64,000 nucleotides of DNA from Adineta vaga (taxonomy: Eukaryota > Rotifera). The stretch covers positions 7,378,001 to 7,442,000 of the forward strand of contig CP075495.1 in the NCBI GenBank assembly GCA_021613535.1. Reading direction: 5' to 3'. The position numbers and the translations under genes are program-made. Under the pieces are notes generated by a model. That model ran no database searches, was not told the origin of the DNA, and saw nothing but the letters and a program-made list of their open reading frames with translations. The stretch's first letter is position 1, and each line of letters opens with the position of its first letter. Positions 40,501 to 55,256 of this stretch are shown in pieces.

Positions 40501-43500
40501 TGATGATAGAATGCTTCTGATAGAGGTGTAATTGCAGTTCGTATTTCTTTTGTTAAATAATTTGTAATATAATCATACATCCATTTATAAATTTCCAGTG
40601 TCCAAATTTGACATTCATTTGGACCATCAACAGATAAAATTTGTGCTATCTCATATAATTGTTCATGAGTTAAATTCGACAATAATTTATGTAATAAACG
40701 TAAAGCAACAGCACGAATACCAAAATCTCTAAAAAAAACAAATTTGAAAAATGAGTTTCATGTTGTTTGACAAAAAAAATAGGAACTTTAATTACTTATG
40801 AATGAGAATATCTAATATTCCTGCTGCTCGTAATTCTAAATATGCTGAATCAAATTCTGTTATATTCGGAATTAATGCTTCTAAACATTCAATTTTTAAA
40901 TCACCATACATTTTCTTTAAACCAAATATTAATTTATTCATTACACTAAAAAAACAACAAAAGAACATCGTCGAAATTAAGCAAAATAAAACCTTTTTAT
41001 CTCTTACGGTTTCTCAACAATTTGTGGATAATGTTTTTGAATCGAATAAATACATGTTACATACGTATCTTGTAAACCTTGACTAATATACCATTTTAAG
41101 ATAAAATTAAGTTGTTCTAATATACGTTCAGTTGATTCTTGTTTTATTCTTTTCACATTGAGTAACATACCGATCACTTCTGCTGCTGCTGCATATATAT
41201 TTCGATAGGTATTTTTCATATTCTTTAAAATCATATCATGAAATTTATCTTCTGTTAAATCATTTGGAAAATTTGATAGCAATGAGCTTGTTGTTACAGG
41301 TGGAAGATTTCCAGTTGCAGTTGGTGGAGTATAATATGGTAGAATATCATTAGCTAATAGTATTCCTAATAATGAAAGACCAATAGCATTTTGTTTAGAT
41401 TTTAAATCTGTTTCCGAAATTAATTTATATAGAATTAATGTTGGCGCATGAATACGTTCTTTCCAACATTCAACTAATTTTTTAATTAAATCCAAATTTG
41501 ATTTCATTACAACAGAATTTCGATGTGAACAATTTGAGAAAAGATATTCAACAAGACGTTGAACAGCTGTTGAATCAAGTTCACTCGGTATAGCATGTGT
41601 ATGCCAAGATAAAAGAATAACAATTGTATCAATAATAAATGTATTTAAACCTTCCGAAGAATTTTCAAACATTTGATTACACATGTGTATAATTGGTGTT
41701 AACCAATATCGTGCATATGGTTTAAATATTGTATGCGTATGGATAATTAAACGCATGAGAAATAATTTAATATTAAATGATAATAATGGATCACTGAATT
41801 TTTTGTACATACATATCATCCATGCTGGCATGTCGGATGATTGAGATGAACGTTCAGAAAAGGGAATAATACCACTATTTTCCATATGTTTTAATAAACA
41901 AACCATTGGTACCATACATGGATGAAGATTAAGTTCATCCATTTCCATATCAATAAATTCCGTACCAATTTCATCATCTGAACCTTCAATTAATGCAGGT
42001 CCATCATAATCTTTTCTTTGAAAGGAAATGTCTGTTATTGAATGTTCAGAAAATGAATTCGAAAGACTTTTATTTAAATCATTATGTTGTTGATTAACAG
42101 CAGCTGATGTAAAATCAAATACAGCTAATTCATCTGTTAGACTACTACCAAATAAATATTGAGATGATAAATATCGTGGAGTACTAGCAAGACGTTGCTG
42201 TTGTTGAGTTGAATTATCTGATTTCGATATCATTAGAATTTTCTTACAGAGAATATTTAATAATGTACGTTTATCTTTTTTATAATAACGTTCTAATTCC
42301 AAAGGAAACGTATATTTATGTTCTGGATCAATTAAATTTTCGAAAACTTGTTCATCCTAAAGAAAGTTCATCAATCAATCAATGAGAGTTTAGTTTTTCG
42401 AATGTTAACTTACTTTTGCTGGATTAGCATCAAAGATGAAAGCTTTATAAAGTTTAGCTTCTGTTTGTGTACAAATAAGTAATGAAATTAAACAATTAAA
42501 TGAACTTGTTGCTAATGCTCGTATTAAATGTATTTTAATTTGTTTTTCGACAGTATTTACACCAGCTAACATTACATCTAATGATTTCATTGCTTTTCCA
42601 TCAACAAATTGTCCACGAGCTTTAGTAATAACATGTTTAGTTAATTCTTTTCCATCAAAATTTTCTCCAATTTTAATTGCTGTCATTGGTATTTCCACAT
42701 TTAAAATCTTTCTTGCTTCTTCTTGTTTCTTGACATGTTCATAAAAAACTCGAGCAATTGATGAATTCATACCGAAAACATCATCTTTATTTAATATTGT
42801 ATACATATGATCAATTAAACGATATGTACAAACTTTATTAATTAAAATCGATGTTAATATTTGTGATGTTAAATCAAGTTTAACATCAAGTTCATCAATA
42901 ACTAATGTACAAATATATTTTTTATAGAATTCAATTAGAGTTAATTTTCTAACGGATGTTAAAATTTTTAAAATTAATTTTTCTAATGCATTTAAACGAT
43001 GTTCCGTACGAAAAAGTATATTCTTTCCGAAGATTATCGAATAAATATAATCAAGTAAATGACTTTGTTTATGATGATCATTTAATTTCACAACATAACG
43101 ACTAATTGAAAGAAGAATTTCTTCTTCAAAAACATGATGTTGTTCACAACATAACATCCATATTAATAATTCAAATAAAATAAATGATGACGATAATTCT
43201 AAGGCAGAAAGAATCTTTCGAATAGCTGCTTGATAATCATGATATTCCTGTGTACCAATTGGAAATTCTGTACTTTTCAATGGAAAACAATCAGCTGTAA
43301 ATGTATGTAATGTTCGACAAAGATCAATTGACCATTGTTTTCGTTTATCTTCCGATAGATTTTCATCGGTATCAATGGCAGCAAAAAATGCTAATAAATC
43401 AAGTAAACGTGTTTTAAATGTTAAATTTAATTGTTTATCAATTAATAACGATAAATACATTTGAGAAATATGATTAAATTGTTCATGATTAATCAATATA

Positions 43501-46500
43501 TGACTATCGATAATAAATGTTTTTGTTAATAATGTAACAATTAATAATTTATCATCGAGATTATTCGATTGATAAAGTGAAGAAAATTGTGACCAACATG
43601 TATAAATTCCATCGACAAATTGTCGGCCATATTGTTGACGAATATCTTTTTCTCGACTACATAGATCGAGAACAGTACTTAGAAAAGTAACAACTGACCG
43701 ACATTGTTCAACTGAATTAATTTCACCAACATTATTGATGATAAAATGTGGAGTCATACCAAGCCAACTTGTTATTTGATGCTTAAATAATGTTAAAAGA
43801 TAAGTACCAATGGTTGTCATACCAGAATCTGTATGAATACGAGTTGATTGAAAGAAATAGGGTAATACTTCATTTGGCTAGGAAAAACAAGGAAAGATAA
43901 TCGAAAAAGAGAAAATTATAAAATGTTACTTTAATGCCAAGATGTATAATATAATCAAAAAGAGATTGTAAAGCACGTTGTATATCAACTGTAAGAACAA
44001 GATTTGCTTTATCAAAATCATCTTCATGACTAATCATTTTCTATTGAAGAACCAGAAGATAGACATGTGAATGGAAGAAATTAGAATTCATACTGTTAAC
44101 ATTATTGTCCAGAGATCTTTAGCATATTGTTCAGGTTCTTTTGGTTTAGCTAGTAAACGAACATCATGAAGAAGACGATGACCACGAGATAGAGTAAAAA
44201 TTAATGGCCAACGAATTGAATTTTGATTTAATTCATTCATTAAATTATATATTCTAGAAATAGTGACAATTGAATGAGATTAATTGTTAGTTTAAAAGAA
44301 CTTCATATTTACCCATCCGTTTGTGTCATTTCTAATGATATATCATAGAATGGTTGTAATAATTGATCAGGTAAATGATTTGTCATGGATTTTAAAAGAC
44401 TCATAATCTAAATCAATAGTTTGAAAATAAATATTTCAAAAGAAAAATATCATCTCATACTCTTTCGGGTAATTTCTTATTGATCTCTTCATTATTCATA
44501 TCAAAACCAAGTTGTGCTGGATTAAATACACAAGTTAATATTAATTTAACTAGATCATGATTATAAAATGAAGGATCAATAGCTCGCATTGTATCTTGAG
44601 GATATTTTGACCAAAGTGCTGTAATAAAATTGAGTAAACGAACAATAACTGTACATTTAGCTCTAGAAAACAAAAGTAAAACTTTCTTATCGAGAAATCG
44701 ATTTCTCGAAATTTCAGTCTTACGTTTCAAATTGATTCACATCTGTTGGAGTAAATATTTGCAATTGATTAGACGACGGAAAATATGTGACCAGATTCGA
44801 TAATGAACTCATAGAAATTTTACTAATAAAATAGGATAATGCAAGAATTAAACGACTTTGTTGATTAGTATCTGGAATGAATGAATGAATTGAATTAGAT
44901 TAGTTATGTTGAAAGATATATTTACCTTGAAGTAACATTGGATTGAGAAATCCTTGTGAAAATACCCAAGTATAACAATCTAATGAAGCAATAATTGTAT
45001 CAAGCCATTGATAAACAATAGCAACTGAAAATTCTTCATTCATATCAATTAAACATGTTTGATTTGCTAAATTTGCTTTGAATTTCGTTTTCTTTTCCTT
45101 ATTTAATGTTCCTTCAAACCTGAAATAAACTATCTATTATTAAAAACTATTGACAATTTACTCATTTACCGTTCAATAAAATAAACATTACCATCGGATT
45201 TAACTTTTAATTCAAAATATTCTCGTATCGATCGAATACCTTTTGTTTTTTTATGAAAGAAAAACAAAGATCTTTTTTATTTTCTTTTTTTTTTTAAAGA
45301 AAGACATTCTTACCAGATAGTAATGGAATGAAAGTACAAACAAGTTCAATACATTTTCGTCGAGATTCCGTTTCAATTCTTCCACATTGTCGAAGTAACC
45401 AACGAATAGCAACATCCAGTGTTGCTTCAGTCCATGATCTTATATAAATTATAGAAGATAGATTTTTCGTCACATAGCAATCAATCCTTACGGTGGACGA
45501 TGACGTTTTGATGTTTCTTTAATAAATAAGTGGGATTTTTCCTTAATAATTCGTTGCACATGAGATAAAGCACCAATTGCTTGTTGTTGAGTACCTAATG
45601 ATGGATCATCCCCTTGAGCGATTGATAAACTTTCAACAAATACATAAAGTAATTGAAGAGTATAAACGTCGACTAAAGTTTCCGATTCTCTAAAATATCA
45701 GATCAGATTTCTTATTAGAAGAATAAATAATAATTGAAAACGTTTTTCTCTGTACCGATAAAGAGTATAAATTGAATTCCATGCTAATGTTGAACCGAGT
45801 CTTTTAAAACTATTTGGATGCATCGAAAAACTAATAATACGTTTTAGTATTGATGTAGCATTTTTTAAATAAGCAGATTTGTCGAAATCACCAGCATGTT
45901 TAACTGTCCATTTGAGAAATTCTTTTAGACAAACACCGCTAAAATCTCGAATAGATGCATTACGTCTAGATATCATACCATCCTATAGAAGTTAGAATGT
46001 AAATTTAACAAATCTTCTGAAGATCATTTCATACCATAAAAGTATCGAGCATTGACATTGTTTCAGGATTTTCATAGTTTTGATTTTTTGTAAACCAATG
46101 TATCATTTGAATCATAAATGTAGTAAATAATGTTTTTGTAAACTAAAATAATTGAATGATAAATATTAAAACTAGAGAAGACCTATTTTTACTTACAGTA
46201 TCTGAATCACATGAAAGTTCAAGTATAGCCGGAAATAGATGTGCATAGAGTTTTTCATACGATGCCTAAAAACATTTATTCTAATAATGTTGATAGAATA
46301 AAGAGAGAATACAAACAGCAGCATTGCTTCGATTATTCGCACTTTTTCCAATCATATAAAGCATGATGGATTGAAGTAATTCACAAGCTGTTATTTTAGT
46401 TTGACGATCCGAACTATGTAATGATAAGTCCACAATGCGTGGAAGAAAAATATCTAAAAGATTAAATATGATTTCGATAGAAAAAAAAGAAAGACATGTA

Positions 46501-49500
46501 AATAATACCAAGGTGTATTGTTGGTTTGATATCATCGAATGGAACGTTAAATGTTAGATGATTTTCATTATCCCATGCTACTGCTTCTTTTACTAAATAA
46601 TTTGATGTATCATCAATAAGAAAATGATTAGTACGATTGCCCAATGAACCAAGATATTTGAGAATACGAAACTGAACTCGACGAATATCACTATCTTCGA
46701 AAAGCTAGAAAGAAATGAACTTGATTACGATATAATTTAAGATCACTGAGTTTTTTGTTTCTATTTGCCAAAGTGTAAGAAATAGATATAGTAATATCTG
46801 TCTAAATAACCACACTACCCGTTGTATATGATCAGACATATCATAACGTACATGTTTAATTTGTTTTGCCTTCTTCAACATTCGTGTTGGTAGTACAGTT
46901 TTGCTTCTTGAATTCAATCGTGTCTTCTCTTGCAAAGATGATATAATCGCTCGAACATTTACATCATCACCTAAAATTATATGTCAGTTTGATCATAGTA
47001 GTCCATTCTGTAAATATTCATATGTTATACCTTGATCATGCGATAAACGTAAAAAATCATCAAGATATGGTAATATTTGATCATAAAAATTCGGTAAATT
47101 TAGTGATGTTGATTGTGACCATCGTTCAAGACTATTGATTGTTTGTTCAGCCAACGGTAAATAAGTTAAACCAATACTTAATGCAAGCTAAAATATGTTT
47201 ACAATTATTGTCGTATTAAATTTCAATAAAAATTGTTTACTTGTATGGCTGGAACATAATCAGCAAAATCATAGTCAATACATTCGGACGGTAATGAAAT
47301 AATAAATTGTAAACACGAAATCAATAGATCATCTCGATATTGTTTTTGACGAGAAAGTACTTCATGTGCAAACCGTCGAACTAATGTGCAAACTGATGCA
47401 ACTTGTTCATTTTCATTGATATCGATTTCCATCATTTCAATACCACCACGAGTTGTTGGTATAAATCGATCAGACTAATACAAAAAAGAAAAAGAAGGAA
47501 ATACTTTTCATATAAGAAAGATGATGAATGATTAAATAACATACTTTAAAATAATTGAGTTTCAAACATATATTCATTACTAAAGTAGCGAATCGATATA
47601 TACCACTTACTAATGGATATCTATATTGAAATAAATCATAAATATGATTTGAATCGATTTGTATTTCTTGTTGAATTTACTTTGTTGAAGTAGCAATTAT
47701 TTCATAGAGAAATCGGAATATCCATTTTTGAAATAGATCAGGTGATTGTTCAGGTAATAAATCTCTACGAAGAAAACAACAGAATTTTTGTTTGCATATC
47801 GGATGATGAGGATAAATTTTGAAGAAAGTTGATTTTCTTACTGACAAAAATCGACAAGATTATAGAATATTTCAAAATCTTTTGGTTTTACAGGTTTCAT
47901 TCCAAAAACAGGATCTGTTGTTGTTGTTGTTCCATCATCATTTTCATTCTAGAATACATTTCTGTTTACAAACAAATTTCAATTCTATAAACATTTTAAA
48001 ATTACTTCAGTTTTTTCTTTTTCAACACTTAAATCGAGTCGATCAATAATATGTAAAATTGAATCAATCATTTCGTCATATAATGAGACAAGCATATTTT
48101 GACGATCAAAGATCGGATATGTACTTGTAGCAAATTCTTTCAATGAAGTTACACTTAAAACTGTTTTCCATAATGGAATATAATTTTCATATGTAATCGT
48201 TTTTCCAATAGCCAAAAGAGATTTTGCTTTATCTTCTGGTAGATCCGGTTCAACATCTTCTAATTGTTGTTCAACAGTAGATTTTAATGGATGTGAACAA
48301 CAACGAATAATTGCTTGACTAACTAAATAGAAATAAAATAATGTTTGTTTCTCTCTCTACAATCAATTGATCAAGCTTACCAATTCGTGTTAGAAATGGT
48401 TTATAAGATGTTGGTTTTGTTTGTAAAGCTAAAATCATTTTAATTACAGATGAACATGTTGTTGCTTGTGGTTTAGGTTGATAACGTGGATAATAATCAA
48501 TTGTCATGACAGTTAAACGTTCTAATGGACCAAGAAATTCTTCACCGATCTAAGAACAATTGATAGTATGATAATAAAATTCAGATTGTTTTGTTCTATC
48601 AATCTTACATTTGTCATTTCAATAATAATTGCTGAAAGTGCATCTAATAGATTGGGTAAAGCATAGAAACGTTCGTCGAAAACATCTGACGCCTGTGATA
48701 ATGTAATTGTTGGCATAGCAATTTGTTCACATCGTTGAATTAAACCAACAAACATGAATTTAACATCTTCTTCAGTACCATAAAGTTTACAAGCCTAGAA
48801 AACAAAATTTTAAATCATCAAATAATAATCTATCGAAATTGAACTATTCATCTTACATTTGCAAAAATTCCATAACCACGAATACCCATTGCTAAATCTC
48901 GAATTTCTAATTCTGGTGAATCAATTCTATCTCGAAATTCTTTAATAAAATATTGAAATGTTTGTACAGCACGACGACGTTGTTCCGGTGTTTTTACATT
49001 TGTTACTTTTAAAGCATTTGCTACCTACAAAGAAACATTACAACACGATCGTCTATTTTAATTTATCAAATCTTACTCCAAGTAAAAATGTATCGTACGC
49101 ACGTTGTGCAATTTTTTTTACATCATAATTATCATGTGCATTCCATGTACGAAGACAGCGAAGTATATCAGGATAATCATCATATAAATATTCAGTAAAG
49201 AGGGTTGAATGTTGAGCAAATAATTCCAATCCAGCTAGAATATATTTCATATATATAGATTAGAAGAACTAATATTTATTTGAATTACCTTTAACAAGTG
49301 CATATCGATTGAGATTAGTTTGATCTTGAGTTTGAATTGCACGTGATGCATAGATATAAATACGTTTTAAATCTGATTCACATCGAATTTGTTCTTCTTT
49401 TAGACGTTTATCATCTTCTTTACTTTTCGTTCGAATTAATGAAGACTGTTGAACTAAATCAATAATATTCCTTAGAAATTCTTTTCTATCAATAATCAAC

Positions 49501-50529
49501 TTTTACCTGATGTTGATGATGGTACAAAATTAAATAGATAATAGATTAAACCTTCCATAGCACCAGCAGCAATTAACATTTCAAACTTCACAACATTTCG
49601 TACGAGCTACAAATACATATAAATACGTTCGATAAAGTTTATCTGATTGGAATGCATACTTGTTCATGTAAATACTTTAAATATTGTCCTAATAACAATG
49701 GATCAGCATATTTACGCATATGTTCAGGAAAATATTTACATAATAAACCCAAAAAAGCAAAGGTAAGTCCTTTAACTAAATTAAATTCGAATTTATCAAT
49801 CATATTTTCATCGACAATCATAAACATTACTTGTTGCTGTTGTTTTCGAACTTTGCAATCCGATCAAATCCAGAAAAGCTGTTGCCATTTTATCAATTTC
49901 ACTTTCCATATCTGGAAATCCTGCACTCAATTCTATCAACTGAAATCAACAAAACTTAGAATAAAATTTCTCATTTTTCTCTGTCTTTTGCTAAAGTTTA
50001 CCTGTGATAGAACAGGAAAGACAGCAGCTCGAACATCAGATGCATTATCAACATTAAAGATTACTAATAAGACTGATTTGAGTTCAACAGCATGTGGAAG
50101 AAGTTTATTTGAAGCAGTTTCAACAAAAAATTTCAGAAATTGAAGAATTTCAATTTTCGTTTTTTTCAACTAAATAAAAACGATCATTGAAGATTTTGTT
50201 CTTCAAACGAAAGCAGAACAGAATTTATTTACTTCAGTTTTTGAACTTGCACGTCGAAGAAATGTTAAAATATTTCTTTGTCCACCAAACAATGCAGATA
50301 AACACATAACTTGAAGAAATTTCAGATGGATATGTATTGAGAAATAAAAACGATCTATTTTCTTACCTGTTTGCATTGATGATGGTTGTTCCGAATAAGC
50401 TTGAGCTAAATCAGCTACAAGTGTTGAACATTGTTCGTCCACATCAGGAATTTCACGTAATCGATCAAGATTATCATGTATTTCCGCGATATAATTATCG
50501 AAATTTGATGTTCCTGAAGCTTCAGTCAT
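34600..50529 (-). CDS. PRKDC: DNA-dependent protein kinase catalytic subunit (DNA-PKcs)
   Basis: PI3K-like kinase that binds Ku-loaded DNA ends and drives non-homologous end joining. The gene spans about 16 kb with dozens of short introns; the coding length fits the roughly 4,100-residue family size. Start ATG at 50529 (MTEASGTSNFDNY). 40.2-50.5 kb encodes the helical HEAT arms. 39.75-40.1 kb is a Ser/Thr-Gln-rich segment where the ABCDE cluster lies, followed by LKRRFLKDSGQLHG. 36.4-39.65 kb is the FAT region (RTYRIGELPDIQIRYSDI, ELAKCYRSLADYDDVRGIF, YPFKLSYESLQ). The kinase has RLTIRGHDENDYRFLVKGGE, then DIRQDQR; MSSKLGMIEWLDNT; the catalytic loop GIGDRHQSNFL (across an intron near 35545); DFG near 35450 (GIDFGSAF); LPVPELIPIRLTRQL; and the FATC end QATDIDILGRSWAGLETFM. 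Catalytic residues are intact. It appears complete. The upstream region is shared with CEP104. Confidence 0.97.
39750..40135 (-). other. TQ/SQ-rich ABCDE-like cluster within DNA-PKcs
   Basis: Between the HEAT and FAT regions the protein reads LQSQSM, EQTQQ, LQTQD, LPTQM, LATQTRK and NQTQQ, then an acidic run and FRLKRRFLKD. Position and flanks match the autophosphorylation cluster of vertebrate DNA-PKcs, which controls end access. Exact site homology cannot be set by eye. Confidence 0.6.
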
Positions 50530-50771
50530 CTTCGAATAAATTTGATGATGATGAAGAGGAAAAGTAGTACGAAACGAAACGAAAAGACCCGCAAATGAAC
50601 AAAGGCCCTCTTTTGAACGAATAAGAAAATACATTACTGACATCTGAGATATTCAAATAAAACTATAGAGGCTATAACTAAGAAGAAAACTTTGATCTCA
50701 TGTGAATAATGTCGAAGCGCGTTTGAATTAGATTGACCTTTTTTTTTATAGTTATAAAACATTAGAAATAA
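50530..50771. promoter_or_regulatory. Shared 242-bp upstream region of PRKDC and CEP104
   Basis: Start codons of two divergent genes are only 242 bases apart, so the promoter is probably bidirectional. It contains TCGAAGCGCG at 50712-50721, 51 bases before the CEP104 ATG. The same 10-mer, in the same orientation relative to the gene, is found upstream of the BAF-like gene. Confidence 0.55.
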
Positions 50772-53700
50772 ATGCCAAGAAAAATTCATTTTCAAGTTGT
50801 TTATTCATCAAGTTCGGATGAACAACATCCTGCTAGTGAATTGAATCATCATGGACCATTAGTTAATGGTTGGCAAAGTGCTCGTTTTTCCTCTTATCCT
50901 CAAGAATTAATTCTTCAATTTGAACATTATGTTCGTCTTCGACGTGTTCAATTACTTGCTCATCAATACCTAATTGGTAAAGCTTTTCTTCAAATAAATC
51001 AATCAATAAAAACATGTTTTTTAACAATGAATTTTTAGCATCAAAAATCGAATTTTTCCTCGGAGATTGTACTTCAGATGAAAGTATAGCGCTTGAAAAT
51101 GCACGTTATACTCGTCTTGGGTAAACTATTTAGTTTTATTTCCTTCAAATTTAAATCATTTTCTTTCTCACAGATATATAGAACTATCAAGTAATGAACG
51201 AACAGATTTTAAAGCACGAGAACTCAAGTCAATACATGTTGATGCTGAAGGAATGTTTTTAAAATTGATTATACATAAAAATTATCAGAATCGATTGAAT
51301 TTATACAATCAAGTAAAATTTCATATAGAAAAAACTAGATTCATCAAGAAAATTCTCTCTTTTATTGTTATTAGGTAAGCATTGTTGCAATTAATTTACT
51401 CGGTGATGATATCGATAAAGTAAGAATATTATCATTGATCTTTGATAAATACATATTGAATATATTCATAGTCGCATGAAAATAATGAAAATCAACCAGA
51501 TTTAGTTCTAACTCGGTAAGTATTGAAAGAGTTAAAAAGATAATTTTCATGAATAATGTTTTTTTTATAGATCGGATCAAATTTCTATCCTTGATGATTT
51601 AGCATTTGCTATGTATCAAGATCCAGAAATAGCTGCAATTATAAAAAATCTCGATCGGAAAAAACAAGAATGTGTGCAGGGTAAAATTAACATGAGAAAG
51701 AAAATCGTTTCTTCTTTTAAAAGAATTTTCTTTGATTTCTAGAAGAAAGATTTGATCAAGCACGAAAATTTAAACAAGCTATACAAGAATTAATCAAAGT
51801 ACATTAAAATTCATCGTGAAAATAAAACATAACACTCATTTTTGTAGGTTGGTGAACGTCTTGCACGTTATGATGTCGAAAAACGGCAAGCTATTGAAGT
51901 AAGCGATGAGAAATGAAACCATAGAAAAATCTTTTCCTATTAATTCAAACTTCTAAAAAATAAATAATATATTCTTTTCTTCTTTCGTGATATTTATTTT
52001 AGAATGAAGATTATGATGTTGCACAAACAAAAAAAGATAAAATGGAACTTTATCGTGCTGAAACGTATAAACAATTACAAGTACTTAATCTTCTCGATGT
52101 TGTTATTGTAAGTGAAATCAAACAAAACAAATGATATTATTTCTATATGAAATATTATAGGAAAGTGGAAAAGGAACTGATTTCTTAAAACGATTACAGG
52201 AAATTATAGATAATGAACAACGTCATGAGAATTTTAGTCAAGAGGTATATAATAGTTTCATTAGTATTTTATCTATCCTTCAATTTTCATTTTAGTCTCC
52301 TCGTTTAACTAGACAGCAACAACATGGTAAATGATCTATTAAATCAATTATTATAGTTCATCATTTTCTTTAGGACGTACACGTAATACTGTACAAAATC
52401 GTCGTTCTCCAGAATCGACTGTTTCCTATGGTGTACCGCCAACCATACCTGAATCATCTGGATCTCCACACCCGATTCATACGAATGCAACACATCGAAC
52501 AAATACTCATGCAGGTGGAACTAGTCGAGGTGGTTATGTCTCGCCAGATTATCCAAAACCACGTACTCCCTATGAAGATAAAGTTATTCCAACATTACGA
52601 AATCGTAATCGTCCAGATGGAGGACATACACAAGGTTCAGTTCCAGCAAATACAGATGCTGGAGGTATGACGAATGAAGAAACTGAAAGTATGTATGGTG
52701 GTACGAATCCGGCACCAAATGATGATGCAACAGCAGAATTAACTCAGGCTGAAATGATTGAAGCTAATCAAATGATGATTGTATTCGATAAACAATTGGT
52801 AAAAAAGAGATAGTTTTGCAAAGTTTTATTTTATTTTTCTTCTATCGATTGATGCTCATCAATATTTGATTTAGGTTGGTAAACTTTATCATCGAAATCA
52901 TGCTCAACGTGAAGAGGCTTTAGATGAAATTTATCAAATATTAAAATCATTTTCGGGTGATCAAGAAGATGCACGTGCTTATTTACGTGCTGGTAGTTTT
53001 GTTGTCGCACGAATGTTTCGTTTTGATGTTTTTGCCACATTTTCACATTCATTAAAACTTTTTCATTTACTAATGAATGATTATGTTCGACAACATTCCA
53101 TACAAAAACAAGATATCATCGCTAGTTTAGAACGTGTTTTACCTGTATTATTACAACGAATAGGTGATTCGAATGCTCGATTAAGGCAACGAGCTCAAGA
53201 AGCCATTATTGAATCAGCATCCTATCCAGAATTAAAACCATTGCATGTTATACCAAATCATTGTGTAGCACCATTTAATAAAACATGTGCACCTCGATTA
53301 GCTATAAGTCGATGTGAACTTATTGAAGAATTAATGAAAATACTTGACGTTAAAACAGGTGAAAATGGTTTAAATGTTGATAATGTTAGTAAATTTTGTG
53401 CTCAAGCACTCGAACATAATAGTAAATAGATATTCTTTTTTTTATAAACTTTCATCTGTATTCTTTTTTTCTAGCCGGTGAAGTACGAGAAATAGCGATC
53501 AAAATTTTATTAAGTTTATATAAGGTATAACGAGAAAAGTTTGATGTAAAAATTTTCAAATGCATAAAATATGTATATAGAGTGATGGATCGACTGTCAA
53601 ACGTTATCTTCCGCCAGATAATGATCAAACACGCCGAATCAAAAAATATCGTGATATTTTCGATGCATTTGATAAAATGGATGGAGTAAGAGATTGTTTT

Positions 53701-54700
53701 TTTACAGATCAAAACTTGATTTATCTTGTTTTTTTCTTCTTCTTAGATAACAAATAATGATACATCTGAAACGGGAAGAAAATCTGTTGGAGTATCTGAA
53801 GTAGGGAAACGTGATAATCAAAAACAACAACAACATACTGCTCGTGAACATAATAAATCTGTACGAAAAGATCATTGATGAATTGATGAGATTTCCATTT
53901 TCCTTTCTTTCCACTTTAGTTTGATGCAAAATCAACGAGAAGTAAATCTCGAACACCAACACGATTCGATCGAAAAACACCGACGGCTAGTGTAGCCGAT
54001 GAATCAGAGTTTACTCCAGAAAAGTATGTAGAACGTATACCAATAATGAATCAATCGAGAGACAGATATAATTATGTAACATTTTTAGTACGTGTATATT
54101 TTGTGGTGAAAAAAATGAAGATTTTGTACGTGATGGTCTTGAACAACATTATTGGACGAGTTGTCCTATGTTACGACGATGTCAAGAATGCAATCAAGTT
54201 TGTTCATTCTAGTTTCATCGTTTTTTTTCCAACAATCATTATCTATTTTAGGTAGTAGAAGTTGCGATTTATGTTGAACATTTATTACGCGAATGTGAAA
54301 AGAAAGGAAAATATCAACAATGCCCGCGTTGTTCGGAAGCTATTGGAAATGATTTTGATGTTCATCTTAAACTTAAAGATTGTCATGAAACAAAACCAAA
54401 TACAAGCCGTTGTCCATTATGCCATATGAATATTCCCGAAGGTGATGAATCATGGCGTAATCATTTAATGAGTGTTGATGGTTGTGTGAAAAATCAAAGA
54501 CGACTTCCAGCATCAAAACAAAGTAATAGATAAATATATCAATAAGAGAAGTAGAAATGAAGTTTCTTTTATATTTTTTAATAGATACTTCATCTTCACA
54601 ACAAAAAGCAGTCGTTATTCCAACGTCTCAGGTTAATGTCATGAAGAAAACAACAACATCAACTACTGCACAAAAAAAAGTGCCAACTAGTGTTAAATAA
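50772..54700 (+). CDS. CEP104: Centrosomal protein CEP104
   Basis: Centriole and cilium-tip protein; the TOG domain binds tubulin and the zinc fingers bind CP110/NEK1 in vertebrates. It starts MPRKIHFQVVYSSSSDEQHP, with QLLAHQYLIASKIEFFLGDC, ARYTRLGYIELSSNERTDFK and ARELKSIHVDAEGMFLKLI of the N-terminal galactose-binding-like jelly roll. Next are LDDLAFAMYQDPEIA and a coiled coil (ERLARYDVEKRQAIENEDYD). A Pro/Gly-rich linker and a helical TOG domain (about 52875-53520, AYLRAGSFVVARMF, VLPVLLQRIGDSNARLRQRA) follow. The zinc array is CIFCGEKNEDF...HYWTSCPMLRRCQECNQ...CPRCSEAIG...RCPLCHMNIP. The C-terminus has VVIPTSQ where vertebrates have the EB1-binding SKIPT. Introns are mostly 50-60 bases. 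AATAAA at 54696-54701 overlaps the stop codon. Confidence 0.95.
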
Positions 54701-54701
54701 A
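54696..54701 (+). promoter_or_regulatory. AATAAA overlapping the CEP104 stop codon
   Basis: The stop codon TAA is part of an AATAAA hexamer (codons AAA TAA). If used, the 3' UTR would be only tens of bases long. Confidence 0.4.
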
Positions 54702-54937
54702 ACCTGAAAGAAAAGAATTTAATTCTTACGAACAATCTCATTGGCATTTGATCATTTTTCTTCTTTTTTGTTTCGAAAATTCATTTATCTTATTGTATAT
54801 GTTCTTTATATCAAATGACATCTATTTTGTTTTTTTGATATTATCATTTACCATCATTGTTGTTCGGTAATTTTCGTTTCGTTTGTTCTATTATTATGAT
54901 GATGTGTTTATCTGAATAACAACTACGAATATTTCCG

Positions 54938-54961
54938 TCTTCTTCTTCTTCTTCTTCTTCT
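54938..54961. repeat. (TCT)n microsatellite
   Basis: Eight uninterrupted TCT triplets. Confidence 0.85.
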
Positions 54962-55256
54962 CGTGTGTTGATTTTATTTGCAAAATGAGTGATCGATGTT
55001 ATTATTTGACATTTTTTTTATGTACATATATATAGTTTTAAATAATATGTACATTATAGGATGGGTTTATCTGTAGTAATCATGCACAAATGAATGTAAT
55101 CGAAAAGAAAAATACAAATAATATGTAGTTCGTTTGGTTTCTTTCAGTAAACAAAGTTTTGCACTTCATGATCTCAATAATAATATGATATATAATTTGA
55201 TCGAGTTTTCATAGACGATGCTAATCGTATTGTATGATCGAAAATACTATGTCATT

